Of a stretch of 64,000 nucleotides of DNA, positions 58,521 to 64,000 are shown piece by piece. The stretch covers positions 1,364,001 to 1,428,000 of the forward strand of contig JAHRHY010000011.1 in NCBI GenBank assembly GCA_019671135.1, written 5' to 3'. This stretch comes from Linnemannia hyalina (Eukaryota > Mortierellomycota > Mortierellomycetes > Mortierellales > Mortierellaceae). Both the position numbers and the translations under genes were made by a program. The notes beneath the pieces were generated by a model that was not told the DNA's origin, searched no databases, and saw only the letters and a program-made list of their open reading frames with translations. Position 1 is the stretch's first letter. Each line of letters opens with the position of its first letter.

Positions 58521-60517
58521 CATTGTGCTACAGCATACGCCTCCAAAACCAAAAACAAGGTTTTTTTTTTCGACTTCTAATTAATTCAATTGCAAGAACT
58601 ACATACAGTAACATTGATCGAAAAATTGCTTTGCGTTTATTCCCTTCAAACCACAACCTTGAACTATGTACAAAGGAAAAAACTGCAGCGCGAGAAAGAA
58701 CTCAAACACAACTCTCGAAATGGGTATGAAAGAACAGAAACTAGAAAAAGTGGATGTGGGGGGGGGTATGTGTGGAAAAAGTCAAGAACTTTTCATTAGG
58801 AGTGGAACTATTATAACTATTATACGTCTATGTATGGTGGGGATGCGTTGGATGATGGTGAGTGTGTATGTGTGGGGTTCCCTTTTTTTCATTCCAAACT
58901 GATAAAACAAAAAAATATATATATACAAGAACAAAGAAAATGCAAGGTTCTGTACACTCTTTTTCTCTTTTTCCTTTTGTTTTGGATGTTCCTTCTCGAG
59001 GGCAAGTAAGGTGGAAGAATGGAATGGAAAAAAGAAAAAGGGAAAAGGTTGGTGGTGGATATGTACAGCGGTGTGACTGCGTGTCATGAATAGTAACCTG
59101 AAGGAGGGAACCTTCCCTTCTCAACCTTGTGGGTCTGTCAGTCTGGGTGTCGATGACGACGGAAGGGAAAAGGGATGGAAAAGGGGACAGGGGCCTCGTT
59201 CTCGTCATGAGAGTCTTGAAGGCCAAAGGAGCTAAGCAGTCGAGACTAGAGAGAGAGAGACGGAGACGAAGGAAGGAGGCCCGAAGGAGAACAACAAACA
59301 GGAGAAAGGGCCAAAGACAATCTAGAAGACGGACAGGGGGCGGTAGAAGTGAGGCTTGACCGCTGCGAAGGTACTCCAGGACGGCGATCTCAGGCGGAGG
59401 GAGCAGGTGCTTGAAAGGCGAGTCCAAGGGTTGTCGCTTATCGTAATCGAATAGCTTGGCGTATGATCCAGATGTAAGTAGCTCATCCTCTTTTTTTTTC
59501 CGATGTATTTTTTTTTTTGGATAAAGGTGCATGTAGCTGTCGTATTTTTTTTGTAGTCTTTGTTGTTGATTTTGTGTTGAATCATTGTTTTCTTTTCATA
59601 AGTGTGTTTTTGGTGTCGCCATACAAATGTGTCGTAATGCCGTTTTTTGTTGGTTTTTTGGTGTTCAGTCATAAGCATTTTTTTGGAGTGTCGTCAAGTC
59701 GTAGCAGGAGGATTGGTCGTAAGAAAGGGGTCGTAAAAGAGTCATAAGAAGGGGATTTCTTTTTTTCGTGAGAGGGGATCCATTCGAGAGTCAAGGAGGT
59801 CGTGAAAAGGTCGTTTTTTGCATGGCATACAAAGGGCGTAAGAGGAATAAAAAAGTCATGAAAAACTCTCGAAGGAAGAAGTGGGAGATGAGAGGAAGAA
59901 AAACATGGCAGTGATCTGTCGCGTAAAAGGAAAACGCGTCAAAAGAGCCAAAATTAACGCGCTTCAAACAAAACGCGGTAAAAAAAAAAGAAATGAGGGT
60001 TGTTGACTATATCGAGATATGCGGTGGTCCCCCAATTCAAGGTTGTTGTTTCTAGACCCTCTTCCCCCGTTGGGATCCTTGGTTGTTACCGCGTTTCCAA
60101 TGCGTCTTTTTCGAGGCGGGCCACCGCAGGAGAGGAGATGCCGATATAGTCAAACAAAAGTGGAGAAAAAGAAGAAAATGGAGGAGAGAGGGGAAGAAAG
60201 ACCGTAGACGTGAGGATAAAAAAACGTGTGAAGGAACAAATGTTGTTGAGACAAGAAATGGAGGTGACGAATAAAAACAGAAAAGGAAAAGGAATAGAAA
60301 CAAGGAACAAAAAAAAACAGAAAACGAAAAAAAGAGAGAACATGGGTATGGACCAAAAAAAGAAGGAGGAAAAGGTGTTTTTGGTGGACATGTAGAGGAG
60401 TGAGAAGAGTCCCCATCGTCCAAAGCTGTTTGCAAACGAGAGCAAAGAAAGTCATGCCTTCCGCGGGGAAAAACAAGCATCTCAAGCTCCTCAACCGAAA
60501 GGGAGGAAGTGTTCGGT
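58521..60517. other. Convergent intergenic region with scattered GTCRTAA-like motifs
   Basis: About 2 kb between two convergent 3' ends, without a supported gene. Between about 59,630 and 59,940 a loose motif (GTCGTAA, GTCATAA, GTCGTGA, GTCATGA) recurs around ten times. ACGCG cores follow at about 59,934-59,975. Confidence 0.5.
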
Positions 60518-62853
60518 TTAAATGACGTGCAAGTTCATGACGCCATCGGCAAAGCAGCTCTCCATGGCCAACGAGATGTCTTCGTCGTCTTCCATGTTGA
60601 TGTAATCGTTGTCTTCGTCCTTGTAGCGGAGACGCAGGGGCTGCGACTCGGCGCGACGACTGCCACAGAGACGGATCTTGCGCTCAACACGCTCGACCAA
60701 CTCGCTGTACCCAATCTGGACGGGAACCACAATCAGGTACGAGTCCTCCTGGTAGTTGACCTTGACCTTCAGCTGGGGGACACCGTTAGTACTCAGGTTG
60801 CTGCTCGAGGATTGCTGGCGCAGCATACGACCGCCATCGGAGCGAGGCGAGGTGTGACCAGAAGGGATCGAGGGCACTGCGGGGGCTCCATAGGCACCAC
60901 TAGGGTGAGGCGTCGTCGGGGAGCTGGGGCCGCTTGTGTTGGAGGGCTTGCGGTGGTGGGTGGGCATCTCGGGGACATTGCTCCAGGAGGGTCCAGCAGC
61001 AGACGAGGCGTGGATGTTGGGGCTGCTCTGGGCGCGGATGCGAAGAGGTCCAGGGATTGGAGGCACTGGAGGAGCCGCTGGTGGGGTAGTGTTGTACGAG
61101 TAGCCTGCCGACGCATTTCTGACCAAGGGCTGGCCACCGGTTATGCTCGATCCATCCTCAGACGACATGAACTTGGACATGGTGTCGTTCAGGGGGGAAT
61201 GACCATCACCATTGCTGCGACGCTGCCAAGAGCCACTGCCGCCAGAACCGCGGGAGTTCGAAACCGTGGGTGAGGCTGGGTAGGACGAGGGAGGCGAGTA
61301 GGGGTACTCTCCAGGGGAAACCACGCCCATGGCGGTGCTTGCGCTGCTGGAGGTGCGAGGCAGGGGTGGGAGCGACATACCGGGGGCTAGGGTACGTCCG
61401 CTGGCGGTCACGTGAGCGTTGTAACCGCCAGTGCGTGCGCTCCAGTTGCCCGGGACAGGGACCGATCCATCCTCCGTTTTGGCTCGTGGGCGAGAGCCCA
61501 GTATGTTGGGCTGGGAGAGACCAAAGGGCAAGGAGTGGCTACGGTAACCGCGGTGCTCATCGTAACTATCATCCTCATCGGCCTCAAGATCGTCATCGAG
61601 GTCGTCGTCATCGTTCTTAAAGAACGACGACTGGTTGTCGTGCGAGAGCGTAAGGGCATCCAAGTGGTTGCTCATGGCCGCAATCTCGGAGCGTTCAGCA
61701 TTTGCCTCGTTGACCAGCTTCTCGAGCACGCTGTGCCACTTTTTGAGCTGGTCCTCGTTGCGGCAGCGGAGCTCAAACTCCTCGGCGGCAACGTTCCAGA
61801 CAACATGGAGGACATGGGTTCCGGCAACCGAAACGGGGAGGATTGACTTGATGTTGTTGATGTAGATCCGACCGTTCAAGTGAAGAGTGGGCTTGGGCTT
61901 CGAGCCACGGGTCAGGGGCTTGGATGGCTTCTTGCGGCTGACGATGCTCTGGCAGCAGACAAGGATCTTATCGAACAGGTAGACTTCAAGAGTCTTATCG
62001 GGCGTACCTCGGGGGTTGAGGAGCGAGTCGTGGAGGAGCAAGGCACCGAAGTCGGAGACGAGCTCACCGTCTTTCCAGGCAACTTGGTGCTGCAGGGCGC
62101 GAGCAATGGCGACATTCTCTTGGCGACGGTTGGTCTCGTTGATCCTCTCAGCAACACGCTTGATGGCATCCTGACCCTCGACCAAGTCGCGGTAGAATGG
62201 GTGTTCGGGATCGGTCAACTTGATGAGCTCGTGCATCAACAGAGGGTATCTGCAAACGCGCTGGACTGGCTTAATCAAGTGCGAGTTGACGCCGTGCTGG
62301 GCTTCAATCAGATGGTTCATTTTCTATGAGCGAGAAGGGCAATGATTGTTAGTATCGAGCCGTTCGCTTCAACTTTGGAAAGAACATATGCCACAGAAAA
62401 AAAAAGACTTACGACGAGCTTCTCGTTCTCCTGAACAACCAGGGCACTGGCTTCTCCGACGTTGGCACAGAAAGGTTCATAGACCGTGAAGGCCTCCTCG
62501 TGCATCAAAAAGACCTGTCCAAAGTTCTGCTCCTGGGGCATCAGAGCCGCATTGGTCTCGATGGCGATCAAGAACCGACGCTGGAAGTCAACAAGGGCGT
62601 TGAGGTTTCCAAAGATCAGGTGGATAGTTTCGGGCGAGACAATAGTTCCATCACACTGGAGGGCCCGCATGTAGGCCTGGAGGTTCTCGAGGTCCTGGAC
62701 GTAGGATCTCTCGGTGTTGAGGAACTCGTTGACGACCCTGGCGCGGTTGTCGGTGGGCGGACCGGGGTCCGAGTTGCGTTTCGAGGACCGTCTGGCCCGG
62801 AGCAAGCCCTTGAGCTCCATCAGATCCAACACCATACTGACAGTGTTGATCAC
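60518..62853 (-). CDS. CDC24: Cdc24-like RhoGEF (DH-PH-PB1), 5' end not found
   Basis: Guanine-nucleotide exchange factor for Cdc42/Rho, a polarity regulator. Two exons are clear, 62413-62853 and 60518-62323, encoding 748 residues. The DH domain (about 35-215) starts RARVVNEFLNTERSYVQDLENLQ and contains HLIKPVQRVCRYPLLMHEL, the most conserved DH helix. The PH domain (about 240-385) has LEVYLFDKILVCC and ends ELRCRNEDQLKKWHSVLEKL. A long Ser/Pro-rich disordered linker follows. The C-terminal 85 residues are a PB1 domain (KVKVNYQEDSYLIVV, RLRYKDEDNDYINMEDDEDI) that in Cdc24 binds the scaffold Bem1/Scd2. The first visible exon opens after a CTATAG acceptor with VINTVSMVLDLMELKG, like the linker after the CH domain of Cdc24. 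The CH exons are therefore probably beyond the right edge. Otherwise translation could start at Met 62835 and the protein would lack CH. Confidence 0.88.
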
Positions 62854-64000
62854 CTATAGATAAGTATTGGGTAATTGTTGGTTGGATTGGTTGTAGGTGG
62901 TTGGTTGTTGTGGTGGTAAGTGAGAGTGGATAATGTGGCCCGCAGATTAGGGGGGAATGGAATGAACCAGAAAGAAAGAGAGAAGGGAGAGAGTAAGGAG
63001 GAGAAAGAGAGTTAAAGATAGGTGGGTGAGTATCGGACGAATCGTATCGCAGGATAGAACGGTATTGTAGGCCTATTCTAGGGCGAGTATCTGGCCATCG
63101 CTTTAGCTGAACTATGTAAATTTTTGTTTCTTTTCGTATTTGCACGCGTCTCTTTGTCTGCCTCTTTTCATTTCTTTCTTAAAGACAAACGGAAAGGGGC
63201 GGATAGAAGATAGAGGAGAGGAACCGATCCATTCGCACACGCTTGGATTGGACGAGTCTTTTCATGCCGTGTAACATGCAACGACCTGAAATAAAGACGA
63301 ACAATCGAAAAAGTGTCCACAAACAAACAAACAAAAATAACCCTTGTGGAGATGGCGAGCGAGAGAGAGAAGACAGGGAGTGGAAGTCTAGGAATTGGGG
63401 AGAGGCGAGGTTGAGGGGGTCTTTGCTTGCATATGTGTGTTTTCTTTGTTTGCAGGGAAGAGAGAGTGCCGGAGGGTAGGGAGAAAAAAAAAGAAAGGCT
63501 GGGTCGTAATGAACCAAACAAAAAAGCGCAAGGCGGCAAAAGCTGTGTTGTCATGTCGCTAATGCTGTCGTCGTAATGGGAGAGAAAGAAAAAAAGGCTA
63601 GGGGGTTGAAAGGAGCGGTATGCGTCTAGACGTATTATGAAACGCATGAACCAACCACAAACCATAGACCAAAGCACAAAAACGGTCGACCATTTGTGGT
63701 CTGTCTGCTCCGCAATTACATGGTAAACAAAGAATAGCATAACGCAAGGAAAAAAAATATGCTACAATGCGTGCCTTTTGCAGCGTACAATGCGTCGTCC
63801 GACCCTTGTTTTTTTCCTCGAGAGAGAGCGAGAGAGAGAAAAAAAAAAGGAGAGTAATGGGCTGGGACCCAACGCTTTGATGAGCTCGCCACGAGATAAG
63901 ATACCCGTTCACCCTGTCAAACGAAAGAGGGTGGAAAGGTGAAGAACAAAAGCAGACGAGAGGAGAGGAGAGGAGAGGAGAGGAGAGGAGAGAAGGGCCA
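62854..64000. other. Region upstream of the visible Cdc24 exons
   Basis: About 1.15 kb without a recognisable CH-domain exon. On the minus strand it is pyrimidine-rich, either a long intron or a promoter with leader. It ends in an AGGAG pentanucleotide repeat. Confidence 0.5.
63958..63992. repeat. (AGGAG)n pentanucleotide repeat
   Basis: Six to seven head-to-tail copies of AGGAG at the right edge of the window. Confidence 0.85.

Noticed and set aside
60509..61273. 254-codon plus-strand frame opposite the Cdc24 PB1 and linker region
   Set aside because: Shadow of a GC-rich coding exon; the minus strand carries the PB1, PH and DH domains.

Overview
This window reads as an ordinary nuclear chromosome segment of a filamentous fungus. 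Genes are split by short introns with GTAAGT/GTATGT donors. Coding exons are GC-rich and codon-biased (AAG, GAG, CTC, GCC). The spaces between genes are rich in homopolymer runs and CT/GA tracts. My best guess, from gene content and intron style only, is an early-diverging Mucoromycota fungus of the Mortierella type. I see no rRNA, tRNA, transposon, CRISPR array or virus.

Left third (1-24,100), gene-dense. On the minus strand lie an AAAP amino-acid transporter that runs off the left edge and the Hsp90 co-chaperone p23/Sba1. A run of seven plus-strand genes follows: ribosomal protein eL6, SURF4/Erv29 cargo receptor, GDP-mannose transporter (Vrg4 type), a hyaluronan-synthase-like GT2 enzyme, a membrane-anchored Xaa-Pro aminopeptidase, mitochondrial Hsp70, and a small secreted cysteine-rich protein.

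Middle (24,102-35,622). About 11.5 kb holds no gene that I can support, only homopolymers, simple repeats and a strongly pyrimidine-rich stretch next to the following gene.

Right part (35,623-64,000). On the plus strand are an intronless PHYHIP-like protein, a large secreted aspartic protease and a NIPA-type magnesium transporter. On the minus strand are a class I methyltransferase with a His-rich segment and a nine-exon SulP-STAS-cNMP transporter of the Vsb1 kind. Then come a nine-exon soluble epoxide hydrolase (+) and a Cdc24-like RhoGEF (-) whose 5' end is not found in the window.

How the genes relate: they are mostly independent housekeeping genes. Loose themes are protein folding (p23, mtHsp70, eL6), the secretory pathway and cell surface (SURF4, Vrg4, HAS-like synthase, aspartic protease, small secreted protein, Cdc24) and vacuolar or membrane transport (AAAP, SulP-STAS-cNMP, NIPA, dileucine-tagged M24 peptidase). 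I found no clear new multi-gene system. The items most worth a second look are the HAS-like synthase, the secreted Cys-rich peptide beside the gene-free block, the stop-free 3n intron in the SulP gene, the two in-frame first exons of the epoxide hydrolase, and a recurrent GTACAGTA motif in noncoding DNA. Exon borders were placed by eye from splice signals, reading frame and family similarity.
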